Origin: an uncultured Lachnospiraceae bacterium
Lineage (GTDB): Bacteria > Bacillota > Clostridia > Lachnospirales > Lachnospiraceae
Assembly: GCA_902778245.1 (NCBI GenBank)
Contig: CACYXH010000013.1
Location: forward strand, 1-35,199
Direction of reading: 5' to 3'
DNA length: 35,199 bases
In this document: one piece after another, positions 21,860-30,491 of the stretch
Layout: each line of letters begins with the position of its first letter
How positions within the stretch are numbered: position 1 is the stretch's first letter
Notes under the pieces: model-generated
The model's database searches: none
Told to the model about the DNA's origin: nothing
Seen by the model: the letters and a program-made list of their open reading frames with translations, nothing else
Translations under genes and position numbers: made by a program

Positions 21860-23635
21860 ATGAAAGAACAGAAAAAACCATCAGCATTTTCAGTGCTGAT
21901 GGGCTATGCGGGAGGACATAAGGCGCTGACGTATCTGTCACTACTTTTGTCCGCTGTTACGGGGGTGCTGGCACTCATGCCGTTTGTGTACCTCTGGCGG
22001 ATCATCAAGGAGGTGATCGAGGTCGCTCCCGATTTTAAAACAGCAACAAATATTACACATAATGGCTGGATGGCGGTCGTTTTCTCCCTGATTTACATGC
22101 TGATCTACTTCGGAGCCCTGATGTGCTCCCACATCGCAGCGTTCCGCGTTGCCGGCAACATGAAAAAAGACCTGCTGCACCACATCGCAAAGCTGCCTAT
22201 CGGATTTGCGGACGAGATGGGAACAGGCCGTGTGCGCCGCATCGTGACGGAGGCGACATCCAGCACGGAGACACTGCTTGCCCACAATCTGCCGGATATG
22301 GCGCAGGTAATCGTGACGCCGCTGGCGATGATCGTGATGCTGTTCATTTACGACTGGCGGTTCGGCATTGCATGCATCGTTCCCATCATTCTCGCTTTTA
22401 TCATGATGTTCCGCATGGCGGGACCCGCGATGGCGGAGGATATGCGGCAGTATCAGAACGCATTGGAAAATATGAGCAATGAAGCGGTGGAATATGTGCG
22501 GGGTATCCCCGTGGTTAAGACCTTTGGGCAGACGGTCTTTTCCTTCCACAGGTTTAAGAAATCCATTGATGACTATGGCAATTTCTGCCTGAAATATACC
22601 TTCGAGTGCCGAAGCTCTATGATATCGTTTACCATGTTCATCAACTCGGCATTCGCATTCCTAATTGGGCTGACGCTCTTCCTCTCACGGGGCGGTGCAG
22701 CGACGACAGACATTCTGGTAAACTTCCTGTTCTACGTGATTTTCACACCTATCATCACCACCACAATGATGCGGGTGATGTTCATGTCGGAAAACAGCAT
22801 GAAGATCGATGACGCTATCGCGAGAGTGAATTCCATCCTGGATATTCAGCCGCTTGCCGAGGCAAAGGACAAAAAGATGCCGTCCGGCGCGTATGTGGAA
22901 ATCAAAGATGTGACCTATCGATACAGTGAAGACGCGAATCCAGCGGTTAAAAACCTCTCCTTGTCTGCGGATAAGGATCAGATCGTGGCTTTGGTCGGAC
23001 CATCCGGCAGCGGCAAGACCACAGCGGCAGGGTTGATCTCCCGGTTCTTTGATGCGCAGGAAGGAAGCGTCAAGATTGGCGGCGTAGATGTGAAGAACAT
23101 CGGCAAGGACGAACTGATGAACACGGTTTCCTATGTGTTCCAGGACTCCAGACTCCTAAAGCGTTCGATTGCAGATAACCTGCGCATCGCAAAGCCGAAT
23201 GCTGCGGATGCGGAAATTCGGGACGCGCTGTCTGCTGCGCAGTGTGACGATATTATCGAACGACTCCCGCAAGGAGTGAATACCGTGCTTGGTTCGGAAG
23301 GTACCTATCTTTCTGGCGGCGAGCAGCAGCGTATCGCCATTGCAAGGGCGATTCTGAAAAAAGCTCCCGTTGTCATCTTGGATGAAGCCACGGCGTTTGC
23401 TGATCCTGAGAATGAAGTGCTTGTTCAGAAGGCGTTTACAGAGCTCACAAAACACAGCACGGTCATCATGATCGCGCACCGGCTGTCCACGATCCGAAAT
23501 GCAGACAAAATCTATGTGTTTGACAATGGTGAAGTCGTGGAGACGGGCAAGCACGAGGAACTGATTGAGAGGAACGGGCTTTACAGCGCGATGTGGAAGG
23601 AATATCAGAGCGCGATCAGCTGGAGCTGCGCATGA
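21860..23635 (+). CDS. ABC transporter half, YbtP/IrtA-like (pair 1)
   Basis: A 591-residue fused permease-ATPase. The membrane domain has six helices (about residues 18-310). The ATPase has Walker A GPSGSGKTT (about 380), Q-loop VSYVFQDSRLL, signature LSGGEQQRIAIARA (about 484) and Walker B VVILDEATAFADPENE. The exporter fold with the DEATAFADPENE D-loop is typical of the YbtP/YbtQ and IrtA/IrtB group, which in known cases import ferric siderophores despite exporter architecture. That direction is not certain here. It pairs with the next gene, 24 nt downstream. Confidence 0.92.
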   Translation: MKEQKKPSAFSVLMGYAGGHKALTYLSLLLSAVTGVLALMPFVYLWRIIKEVIEVAPDFKTATNITHNGWMAVVFSLIYMLIYFGALMCSHIAAFRVAGNMKKDLLHHIAKLPIGFADEMGTGRVRRIVTEATSSTETLLAHNLPDMAQVIVTPLAMIVMLFIYDWRFGIACIVPIILAFIMMFRMAGPAMAEDMRQYQNALENMSNEAVEYVRGIPVVKTFGQTVFSFHRFKKSIDDYGNFCLKYTFECRSSMISFTMFINSAFAFLIGLTLFLSRGGAATTDILVNFLFYVIFTPIITTTMMRVMFMSENSMKIDDAIARVNSILDIQPLAEAKDKKMPSGAYVEIKDVTYRYSEDANPAVKNLSLSADKDQIVALVGPSGSGKTTAAGLISRFFDAQEGSVKIGGVDVKNIGKDELMNTVSYVFQDSRLLKRSIADNLRIAKPNAADAEIRDALSAAQCDDIIERLPQGVNTVLGSEGTYLSGGEQQRIAIARAILKKAPVVILDEATAFADPENEVLVQKAFTELTKHSTVIMIAHRLSTIRNADKIYVFDNGEVVETGKHEELIERNGLYSAMWKEYQSAISWSCA

Positions 23636-23659
23636 CCCTAGAATGAAAGGAATGATAAT

Positions 23660-25438
23660 ATGAAACAGTATTTTAAGAATAAATTTGCCCTGTCCGACCA
23701 GGGCGCCAAAGAAATGATTCTCGGTATCATTTCGGTGGTGGTTCAGAATCTGGCATTGATGTTTCCTGTGACCTTACTCTATCTGTTCTGCGACGTAATG
23801 TTCCACCGGAGCATTTCCCTGCATGCTGTGGCAACGGGAGATTATATTGACGGTGTGAATCTGATTTCACGTACAGAGTTTTATATCGGCGGGATCGTAG
23901 TGTGTTTGGCACTCATCGTTCTGACAAGCATCTGGCAGTACAATTCGGCTTACAAGGCTACCTATAAGGAGTCCGCAGCGAGAAGAATCTCTCTTGCAGA
24001 GAAACTGAGGAAGCTCCCGCTTTTGTTCTTTGCCAAGAGAGACCTGCCTGACCTCACGAGTACCATCATGTCCGACGCAGAGGTAATGGAACACGCAAGT
24101 TCCCATATGATTCCACAGTATTACGGCAGCATCATATCCACGCTGATTATCAGCATCGGGCTGTTTTTCTTCCAGTGGAAAATGGCGCTGGCGGCAGTGT
24201 GGCCGATTCCCGTGGCGCTTATCATCGTACTGACATCCAAGAGCGTGCAGAATCATTTCTCCCGCAGGCAGAGAAAAGCGCAGATTGATCTGAACGAAGG
24301 TGTGCAGGAGTTTATCGAAACCTCCCGTGACTTAAAGAGCAATAATGCGGAAAATGAGTATCTGAAGGGACTGGATGAAAAAATTGATGCCCTGGAGAAA
24401 CGTGCTATCGGCAGCGAACTTGGCACGGCAATGTTCGTAGTGTCAGCACAGATGCTGTTAAAGTTCGGCATCGGCACCGTTGCACTTGTCGGCGGCACAA
24501 TGCTGATCGGTGGAAATCTGACGCTCATGCAGTTCTTCTGTTTCCTGTTGGTAGCTTCAAGACTCTATGAGCCGATGAGTGGTACGCTCATCAACCTGGC
24601 GGCAATCAACGCATTGCAGATCAATGTAGATCGGATGAACGAGATCAACAACACAAAAGAGCAGGAAGGCTCCACTTCTTTCGTACCGAAGGGCTATGAC
24701 ATCGTGTTTGACCATGCAGGCTTCTCCTATGAGGACGAAAAAACTGTGCTTTCCGATGTTTCCTTCACGGCAAAGCAGGGCGAGGTGACGGCGCTCGTAG
24801 GACCGTCGGGCGGCGGCAAGACGACCGTCAGCAGACTGGCCGCCCGCTTTTGGGATGCAGACAAGGGCAAGGTCACGGTGGGAGGAGTGGACGTATCCAC
24901 GGTCGATCCCGAAACTCTGCTCGGCTCCTTCTCCATCGTGTTCCAGGACGTGACGCTCTTTAATAACACAGTGATGGAGAATATCCGCGTGGGTAAAAAG
25001 GATGCTACGGATGAGGAGGTGCTGAACGCGGCAAAGCTGGCTAACTGTGATGAGTTCGTGCGTGAGCTTCCAAATGGCTACGATACGGTCATCGGCGAGA
25101 ACGGCAGCGAGCTCTCCGGGGGCGAGCGTCAGCGCATTTCGATAGCGAGAGCGTTTCTCAAGGATGCGCCAATCATCCTCTTGGACGAGGCAACAGCCTC
25201 CCTCGACGTGGAGAACGAGACGAAGGTGCAGAGCGCGCTGTCAAGGCTCATCAAGGATAAGACGGTCATGGTCATTGCCCATCGTATGCGCACGGTGGCC
25301 GGAGCGAACAAGATCGTGGTGCTATCAGACGGCGGCGTGGCCGAACAGGGGTCGCCTGCGGAGCTGATGAAACGTGGAGGTGTCTTTGCCGACATGGTGC
25401 GGCTCCAGACGGAGGGGCAAAATTGGTCGATTGCGTAG
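23660..25438 (+). CDS. ABC transporter half, YbtQ/IrtB-like (pair 1)
   Basis: A 592-residue partner of the previous half-transporter. It has six membrane helices (about 15-320), Walker A GPSGGGKTT, signature LSGGERQRISIARA, and Walker B PIILLDEATASLDVENET with the canonical catalytic Glu. GAAAGGAATG precedes ATG 23660. Both halves keep full motifs, so two active ATP sites are expected. The gene ends shortly before a stretch of remnants (25423-26791). Confidence 0.92.
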   Translation: MKQYFKNKFALSDQGAKEMILGIISVVVQNLALMFPVTLLYLFCDVMFHRSISLHAVATGDYIDGVNLISRTEFYIGGIVVCLALIVLTSIWQYNSAYKATYKESAARRISLAEKLRKLPLLFFAKRDLPDLTSTIMSDAEVMEHASSHMIPQYYGSIISTLIISIGLFFFQWKMALAAVWPIPVALIIVLTSKSVQNHFSRRQRKAQIDLNEGVQEFIETSRDLKSNNAENEYLKGLDEKIDALEKRAIGSELGTAMFVVSAQMLLKFGIGTVALVGGTMLIGGNLTLMQFFCFLLVASRLYEPMSGTLINLAAINALQINVDRMNEINNTKEQEGSTSFVPKGYDIVFDHAGFSYEDEKTVLSDVSFTAKQGEVTALVGPSGGGKTTVSRLAARFWDADKGKVTVGGVDVSTVDPETLLGSFSIVFQDVTLFNNTVMENIRVGKKDATDEEVLNAAKLANCDEFVRELPNGYDTVIGENGSELSGGERQRISIARAFLKDAPIILLDEATASLDVENETKVQSALSRLIKDKTVMVIAHRMRTVAGANKIVVLSDGGVAEQGSPAELMKRGGVFADMVRLQTEGQNWSIA

Positions 25439-25764
25439 AAGGGTGGTCAAATGGCTTCAGGCAGATTGAATACATCTTTCTGCCGAATGGGACATCATGC
25501 GTATATTGCGGTCAGGATAAGGATGAGCATATATGCTATCGAAAGGGCAGGGATTACGCTTTTCGAGGCTTGCGGATACCGACAGGTTATATAAAAAATC
25601 TTTTGGATGAGTATTTTGAGGACGGATTCCGCCCTATGAGAGACCGGGAGGCGAGATGCAATTTAGCAGGTGCGAATCTTGCTGTCGACAGCGTCATGGC
25701 GAACGATGCTCCGGGAGATGATGCCCTGGAAGAATGCAGATCCCTCGGCAGGGCACTGGCATAA
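25423..25764 (+). pseudogene. Unrecognised open frame of about 110 residues, probably a remnant
   Basis: A frame opening at TTG 25423, overlapping the ABC gene, encodes IFLPNGTSCVYCGQDKDEHI, FRGLRIPTGYIKNLLDEYFE and ends ALEECRSLGRALA. I do not recognise a family. There is no ribosome site at the start, and it lies in a stretch of broken genes, so it is more likely a fragment than a gene. Confidence 0.3.
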
Positions 25765-25779
25765 AGGAGGAAAACCAAG

Positions 25780-25902
25780 ATGAAGCACTCCATGAAAGCG
25801 CCGGATGAAATGCGGCAGCTCCATCATCAGTTTTATGCTTATTTAGACAGTATTGAAAAAAGGGAAAGAAGGAATGTAGAGAGTTATGAGTTTGTCAGGT
25901 AA
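25780..25902 (+). CDS. Possible 40-residue small protein upstream of the hydrolase
   Basis: ATG 25780 has a strong ribosome site (AAAGGAGG nine bases upstream). The product MKHSMKAPDEMRQLHHQFYA followed by YLDSIEKRERRNVESYEFVR is charged and helical in character. Its stop overlaps the start of the hydrolase by 17 nt, which would couple translation. It may be a real small protein, or a leader left from a truncated gene. Confidence 0.4.
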   Translation: MKHSMKAPDEMRQLHHQFYAYLDSIEKRERRNVESYEFVR

Positions 25903-26791
25903 TGTAGCGATGGCGATCCTCCGGGTGATTCAGCCAGGAAAAGGATCTTTTGCAGATATCGATAAGAGCAAAAAGAAAGCAGAAAAAGAAAATGCTGCCT
26001 TTGTCTTTTCCGTGCCGAAGAGCAGAACGGCAAAATTCTCACTTTTGCAGGATACAGAGAAACCGTGCCTGATCATAGACCCTAAGAAGAGATCGGATAC
26101 TGATAAGGCCATTCTTTACATCTACGGCGGAGTTACAAATAACTGGAAGACCCAGAGATCCATGGCAGTAAATTACGCTGCGGCAACCGGCACACAAGTG
26201 TGGTATCCGGTCTACCCGGCTATAACGGAGGTTTCAATTACAGAGACAGTGGATTATCTGGTGCAGATTTATCGGAGAATGACCGAACAGTTTGCACCGG
26301 AAAAGATCATTTTGTCCGGCATATCCATGGGCGGCTTCTTTGCCCTTCAGATCATCAACAGCATCAATCAAAGACAGCTGGATATTCCAATGCCGGGACT
26401 TCTTCTTGCCCATTCTCCCGGCGGTACACCGGATACGGAAGAAGACTGGGCGCTCATGCGGGCCTACGAAAAGCGGGATCCGATGTTTTCGGAAGCGGAT
26501 CTTCGTGTTGTGGAGGAAATTATACCGCACGACGGGCCAATTCCCGGTTGGCTTCTTTACCCTGCGTAAGGGGATTTTCGGAATGCTCCGCCGACTTATC
26601 TTTACTATGGGGAAGAAATGTTGGCTGGGAATGCGCCGCTTTATCAGAGAGCCTTTGAGAAAAGCGGATCAGCGGATTGGCTGCATATTGAGATTACAAA
26701 GAATATGATGCATGCCTATTCCTGCATGCCAGTCTTCCCGGAAAGCAAAATGAGCTACAATGAAACGCTTCGGTTAATTCAATCGATTTGA
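25886..26791 (+). pseudogene. Alpha/beta hydrolase (esterase/lipase type) with an in-frame stop
   Basis: A frame of 301 codons encodes a fold-3 type hydrolase, interrupted by a single TAA at 26567-26569. Before it: AILYIYGGVTNNWKTQRSMA (oxyanion region) and ILSGISMGGFFALQI (nucleophile Ser). After it, in the same frame: GDFRNAPPTYLYYGEEMLAG and NMMHAYSCMPVFPE, the latter carrying the catalytic-type His. The truncated product (227 residues) would lack the His and be inactive. The rest of the gene is well kept, so the mutation looks recent. The related broken copy is at 18379. Confidence 0.82.
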
Positions 26792-26825
26792 GAAAGGGTG
26801 GCAGCAATAGCAGTACTGCGCTAGT

Positions 26826-26918
26826 GTGCTCACGATGTGCGCCATGCTGTTTGTTATGATTTGGGCGGCCGCCGTATTTTATCCGTTGCCACGGATGGTG
26901 GCGTGGTTCTTTGCGTGA
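26826..26918 (+). pseudogene. Fragment of the 163-residue membrane protein, family A copy 3
   Basis: The frame from GTG 26826 reads VLTMCAMLFVMIWAAAVFYP, the N-terminus of the protein at 9976 (TLIMCAMLFIMIWAAAAFHP). Over 56 aligned bases from ATGTGCGCC, 51 are identical by my count. After about 20 codons the similarity ends at a junction near 26892, where methyltransferase sequence begins in another frame. Confidence 0.75.
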
Positions 26919-27118
26919 ACGAAGGCATTGAACCGGACGCCTCCGATCCGTGGGAAATGGTACTCGGCTATCTGACCTACGACATGCAGGGCATGCCGAT
27001 GGCAATGACCAAGGGGCAAGTGAAGCAGCTGGCCGAAGCCAGCGGGTTCACAAGTGTCGAAAATCGCACGAAGTTCCTCTCAACCGGTACGCATGACATC
27101 AATATTCTTCGGAAATAA
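26894..27118 (+). pseudogene. C-terminal fragment of a SAM methyltransferase
   Basis: The frame reads DGGVVLCVNEGIEPDASDPW, EMVLGYLTYDMQGMPMAMTK, GQVKQLAEASGFTSVENRTK and ends HDINILRK. This is the end of a class I methyltransferase, from the strand after motif III onward. The SAM-binding half is missing. It is fused to the family A fragment above, so one deletion removed the end of one gene and the start of the next. Confidence 0.7.
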
Positions 27119-27578
27119 GTTTGTCTGCTATCAGATCGTCGCGGGTATTTTGCTTTCCGGTGTCGTAATCAAGGCGTTGGACAGGGTGAAATCACCGGGC
27201 GTAGCGGCTGTGCTCTCGTTAGGGGTCATCTTGATTTTCGTAGCAATGAATGATGCGAGCGCGTGGCACATCCTTCCGCTGATTGTGATTGCAGTCATTG
27301 CAGAAATCGTGCGCACACTGACAAAGTACAACTGGACGGGTGATGTGATCTCCACAGCAGTCATGTCGTTCTCTACATTCGGATTCTATGGGCAGATATG
27401 GTTCAACCGTGCCTATACTTACGAATGCGCCACCGACGAGATGCCCGCCGGATATGCCGATACGCTGATGAGCTGCAGTCCTGCCTGGGTGCTGCCCGTG
27501 GTGCTGATCATTGGAATCGCACTTTCTGTTTTTATCTCAAATGTGACAGCGAGGCTGTTCAAGATAGAGAAAAAATAA
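27115..27578 (+). pseudogene. N-terminally truncated ECF S component (MptD/Trep_Strep type)
   Basis: From about 27100 an open frame continues with CYQIVAGILLSGVVIKALDR, VKSPGVAAVLSLGVILIFVA, GFYGQIWFNRAYTYECATDE and MPAGYADTLMSCSPAWVLPV. It aligns in layout with the intact S component at 27758 (VKKPGMILIMSLIMGILMFV, ..., FTPNWMFFALLI) from the loop before its second helix pair to the end. About 50-60 N-terminal residues are missing and no good start exists. It is either a remnant or, less likely, a short divergent S protein. Confidence 0.6.
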
Positions 27579-27607
27579 GACAAATTTCAGTCAGAAAAAT
27601 TTTATCA

Positions 27608-27639
27608 GCTAAATGGAATAAAAAAGGCTAAACGGAATA
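27608..27639. promoter_or_regulatory. Direct repeat upstream of the ECF promoter, candidate AraC-type site
   Basis: GCTAAATGGAATA (27608-27620) and GCTAAACGGAATA (27627-27639) are identical except for one base, with a 19-bp period. The second copy touches the weak -35 box. A paired direct repeat abutting a weak -35 is the usual layout for an AraC-family activator; the AraC gene of this operon (30481) is the natural candidate. Confidence 0.6.
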
Positions 27640-27666
27640 TACAAGCGCGGAATCCGATGCTATAAT
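27638..27666 (+). promoter_or_regulatory. Promoter of the ECF/AraC/YbtPQ-like operon
   Basis: A perfect -10 TATAAT (27661-27666) with a weak -35 TATACA (27638-27643), 17-nt spacing. A weak -35 fits an activator-dependent promoter. Confidence 0.65.
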
Positions 27667-27682
27667 GTTAGCGGTATCTAAC
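27667..27682. promoter_or_regulatory. Operator E: GTTAG-N6-CTAAC
   Basis: GTTAG CGGTAT CTAAC is a perfect match, starting directly after TATAAT. Together with the direct repeats upstream it suggests both activation and repression of this operon. Confidence 0.65.
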
Positions 27683-27708
27683 TAAAGCGGAATTAAGAAA
27701 CGCTAAAA

Positions 27709-27747
27709 GATACCACTATGGCCATACGGCCAATATCAAGGAAAGGA
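27709..27747 (+). promoter_or_regulatory. Conserved 39-nt leader block, copy 2
   Basis: The same block as at 21810-21848: GATACC, hairpin TGGCC-ATAC-GGCCA (27719-27732), and ribosome site AAGGAAAGGA. In this copy GATACC can pair with GGTATC at 27673-27678, while CGCTAA (27701-27706) can pair with TTAGCG (27668-27673); the two pairings exclude each other. Confidence 0.65.
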
Positions 27748-27757
27748 TCGGATTACT

Positions 27758-28351
27758 ATGAGCAAACAAGAATCAGGAAACAAGTTAAGCGGAAGGGATT
27801 TCATCAACATTGGCATCTATACCGCCATATATTTTGTGATTGCGATGGCGCTGGCCATGACGGGGCTTATCCCAATCTTTCTCATCCTGCTGTCATCGAC
27901 GATCGGCATTATCGGAGGCATTCCGTTCATGCTGTTTCTTACCAAGGTGAAGAAGCCGGGCATGATTCTCATCATGAGCCTGATTATGGGTATTTTGATG
28001 TTTGTCACCGGTATGACGTGGATGCCCATTCCCTTCTCCATTCTGACAGGAATTATCGCTGAACTGGTTTATTGGAGCGGCGGTTATAAGAGCATGCGTT
28101 CTGCTGTTCTGGCGGCCGGAGTATTTCCTCTTTGGTCCTGTGGAAACTATCTGCCGCTCTTCCTGCAGAGAGAACAGTATTTTGCGGGCAGAACCAGCTA
28201 TGGGCAGGAGTACATAGACGCTGTGATGAAGTTTACGCCCAATTGGATGTTTTTTGCCCTGCTGATCGCGACTTTTGTGTGCGGCATTATCGGCGGACTT
28301 TTGGGCAAGGCTCTTCTGAAAAAGCATTTTGAGAGGGCGGGCATTGCATGA
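27758..28351 (+). CDS. ECF transporter S component, MptD/Trep_Strep family
   Basis: A 197-residue substrate-binding membrane subunit of an energy-coupling factor importer, six hydrophobic segments. It begins KLSGRDFINIGIYTAIYFVI and contains LTKVKKPGMILIMSLIMGIL and FTPNWMFFALLIATFVCGII, typical of the Trep_Strep group. Related S proteins lie in streptococcal haem (sia/hts) and equibactin loci, as I recall, together with YbtPQ-like half-transporters. AAGGAAAGGA precedes ATG 27758. Its stop overlaps the EcfT start (ATGA). The substrate is inferred to be an iron ligand or tetrapyrrole. Confidence 0.88.
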   Translation: MSKQESGNKLSGRDFINIGIYTAIYFVIAMALAMTGLIPIFLILLSSTIGIIGGIPFMLFLTKVKKPGMILIMSLIMGILMFVTGMTWMPIPFSILTGIIAELVYWSGGYKSMRSAVLAAGVFPLWSCGNYLPLFLQREQYFAGRTSYGQEYIDAVMKFTPNWMFFALLIATFVCGIIGGLLGKALLKKHFERAGIA

Positions 28352-29073
28352 GCGAGGATACATGGACACCACGTAGAAATAAGAGCCTTCTCGATCCCAG
28401 AACAAAACTGCTTCTGATTTTTGTGGAAGCAGTTCTTGTTCTTGCGACAACCGGGGGAGATCGGCTGTTTGCCTTTCGAGTCGTGTTTGCCATCCTTCCT
28501 TTTTTGCTCTTGCTTACGGCGAAGCGGTATATGACCTGTATCGTGGGATTGCTTGTTCTCGGCTCGATTTACTTTTTGGAGTACACCCTATTTCCATACG
28601 CAAATGGTGCACTTGCCAGCATCCTGCTGATTATCATCATGATCATTAACCGGTTTCTTCCGGCTTATCTGACCGGCGTGTATGTGGTGGGTACGACCAC
28701 GGTCAGTGAATTTAAGGCGGCTATGGATAAGCTGCATATGCCGGATGCGCTGACAATCCCCATGTGTGTTATGTTCCGCCTCTTCCCCACGATTCGTGAG
28801 GAGAATGCTTCCATCCGCGCAGCGATGAAGATACGGGGTATCCGCTTCGGCGGCGGGAAAGCCGGAAAGATGCTGGAATACCGTGTTGTCCCCATGATCA
28901 CCTGTACGGCGAAGATCGGGGAAGAACTATCAGCCTCCGCACTCACGAGAGGACTTGGGAAACAAAAAAAACGGACGAACATCTGCCATATTGGATTTGG
29001 CTGGGCGGACTGGGCTTTCTTTCTTCTGGTGGCAGCGACCGTGATTTATTGGATATTGGGGGTGCTCGCATGA
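28348..29073 (+). CDS. ecfT: ECF transporter transmembrane component EcfT
   Basis: A 241-residue T component coupling the S protein to the ATPases. It starts TPRRNKSLLDPRTKLLLIFV (the conserved DPRTKLL element) and carries the coupling motifs MFRLFPTIREENASIRAAMK and, further on, ELSASALTRGLGKQKKRTNI. Five or so helices are visible. ATG 28348 and the stop both overlap their neighbours by 4 nt. Confidence 0.92.
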   Translation: MSEDTWTPRRNKSLLDPRTKLLLIFVEAVLVLATTGGDRLFAFRVVFAILPFLLLLTAKRYMTCIVGLLVLGSIYFLEYTLFPYANGALASILLIIIMIINRFLPAYLTGVYVVGTTTVSEFKAAMDKLHMPDALTIPMCVMFRLFPTIREENASIRAAMKIRGIRFGGGKAGKMLEYRVVPMITCTAKIGEELSASALTRGLGKQKKRTNICHIGFGWADWAFFLLVAATVIYWILGVLA

Positions 29074-30491
29074 TTGAATTTGAAAACGTCAGTTTTACAT
29101 ACGAAGCGACACCCGGACAAAAAAGCCTCCGGGATTTTTCTCTGAGTATAAACGATGGAGAGTGCATTCTGATTACGGGTCCCTCCGGATGCGGAAAATC
29201 CACGCTCCTTCGTCTTTTGAACGGACTGATACCTGAGTTTTATAGTGGAGAAACCGAAGGCAGCATAAAGATAGATGGAAACGAGATACAAGGGAGCAGA
29301 ATAGAAGACCAGGCGGGCAGGATCGGCACGGTCTTTCAAAATCCACGCTCCCAGTTCTTTAATGTGGACACGACCAGTGAACTTGCCTTTGGACCGGAAA
29401 ACCTGGGGTTGTCGGAGGGTGAGATATTAGATCGGATCGGACAGACGGTAAAAGCCTTTCATATCGGGGCGCTCATGGATCGGAGCATCTTTGAGCTGTC
29501 CGGTGGCGAGAAGCAGAAAATCGCATGTGCATCTGTGGATGTGCTTGCTCCGGGAATTATCCTCTTAGATGAGCCATCAGCGAATCTGGACTATGAGGCA
29601 GCTGAAAACCTAAGAGAGTTGATCCTCTGCTGGAAGAATGCAGGGAAAACGATCCTGATTGCCGAACATCGAATTAACTATATATGGGACTTGGCAGACA
29701 GAGTCGTGATCATGGAAAACGGGGTTCTGACGAAAGAGATACAGCGGGACGAAATAGGCCGCTTTACAGAGGAAGATGCCACACGTTACGGCTTGCGCTG
29801 CCTTGAAAGGATAGATCCGACCAGTCTCGTCAAGGCAGGGAAGGAAGCTGCGGAACAGAACCGGAAGGACAATACGATTATCTTAAAGAATTTTCGCTAT
29901 TCCTACGACAAGAGGCAAGAGCTTTATTCTATCCCGGAAATGAAAATCCGGAAGGGCAAAGTTACAGCGATCGTCGGCGCGAACGGTGCTGGGAAAACCA
30001 CGTTCCTGGAATCTATATGCAGCATCCGAAAGAACAACGGCATCATGGAGATGGATGGAATAGCCTATTCCGGTAAAAAACGAATCGGCATGATCTTTAT
30101 GGTCATGCAGGACGTGAACCATCAGCTTTTTACGGAGTCAGTTCTTGACGAGGTGCTGATCAGCCAGCGGTCGGAAAACGAGGAAGAAGCAAAGAAAATC
30201 CTCTCAGATGTTGGACTGGCAGGGTTTTCTGACCGACATCCAATGTCGCTTTCCGGCGGACAGAAGCAGAGACTCGCACTGGCCTGCGCGATTGCGTCCA
30301 AACTTCCGATTTTACTTTTGGATGAGCCGACGAGCGGATTAGATCTGTTGCAGATGCACGCCGTGGCTGAAATTCTGAACCGTCTGAAGGAAGAAGGAAG
30401 AACGGTGATCACGGTGACACATGACAGCGAATTCATCGAGTGTTGTTGTGATGATGTCATCCGGATGGAGGAAGCGCAGCATGAAACATGA
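29070..30491 (+). CDS. Fused double ATPase of the ECF transporter (EcfA-EcfA)
   Basis: A 473-residue protein with two ABC domains in tandem. Domain 1 (about 1-235) has Walker A GPSGCGKST and signature LSGGEKQKIACA. Domain 2 (about 270-470) has Walker A GANGAGKTT and signature LSGGQKQRLALACA with DEPTSGLD. This replaces separate EcfA1 and EcfA2. The start ATG 29070 overlaps the EcfT stop; the longer frame from 29049 lies within ecfT. The 3' end overlaps the AraC gene by 11 nt. Confidence 0.92.
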   Translation: MIEFENVSFTYEATPGQKSLRDFSLSINDGECILITGPSGCGKSTLLRLLNGLIPEFYSGETEGSIKIDGNEIQGSRIEDQAGRIGTVFQNPRSQFFNVDTTSELAFGPENLGLSEGEILDRIGQTVKAFHIGALMDRSIFELSGGEKQKIACASVDVLAPGIILLDEPSANLDYEAAENLRELILCWKNAGKTILIAEHRINYIWDLADRVVIMENGVLTKEIQRDEIGRFTEEDATRYGLRCLERIDPTSLVKAGKEAAEQNRKDNTIILKNFRYSYDKRQELYSIPEMKIRKGKVTAIVGANGAGKTTFLESICSIRKNNGIMEMDGIAYSGKKRIGMIFMVMQDVNHQLFTESVLDEVLISQRSENEEEAKKILSDVGLAGFSDRHPMSLSGGQKQRLALACAIASKLPILLLDEPTSGLDLLQMHAVAEILNRLKEEGRTVITVTHDSEFIECCCDDVIRMEEAQHET

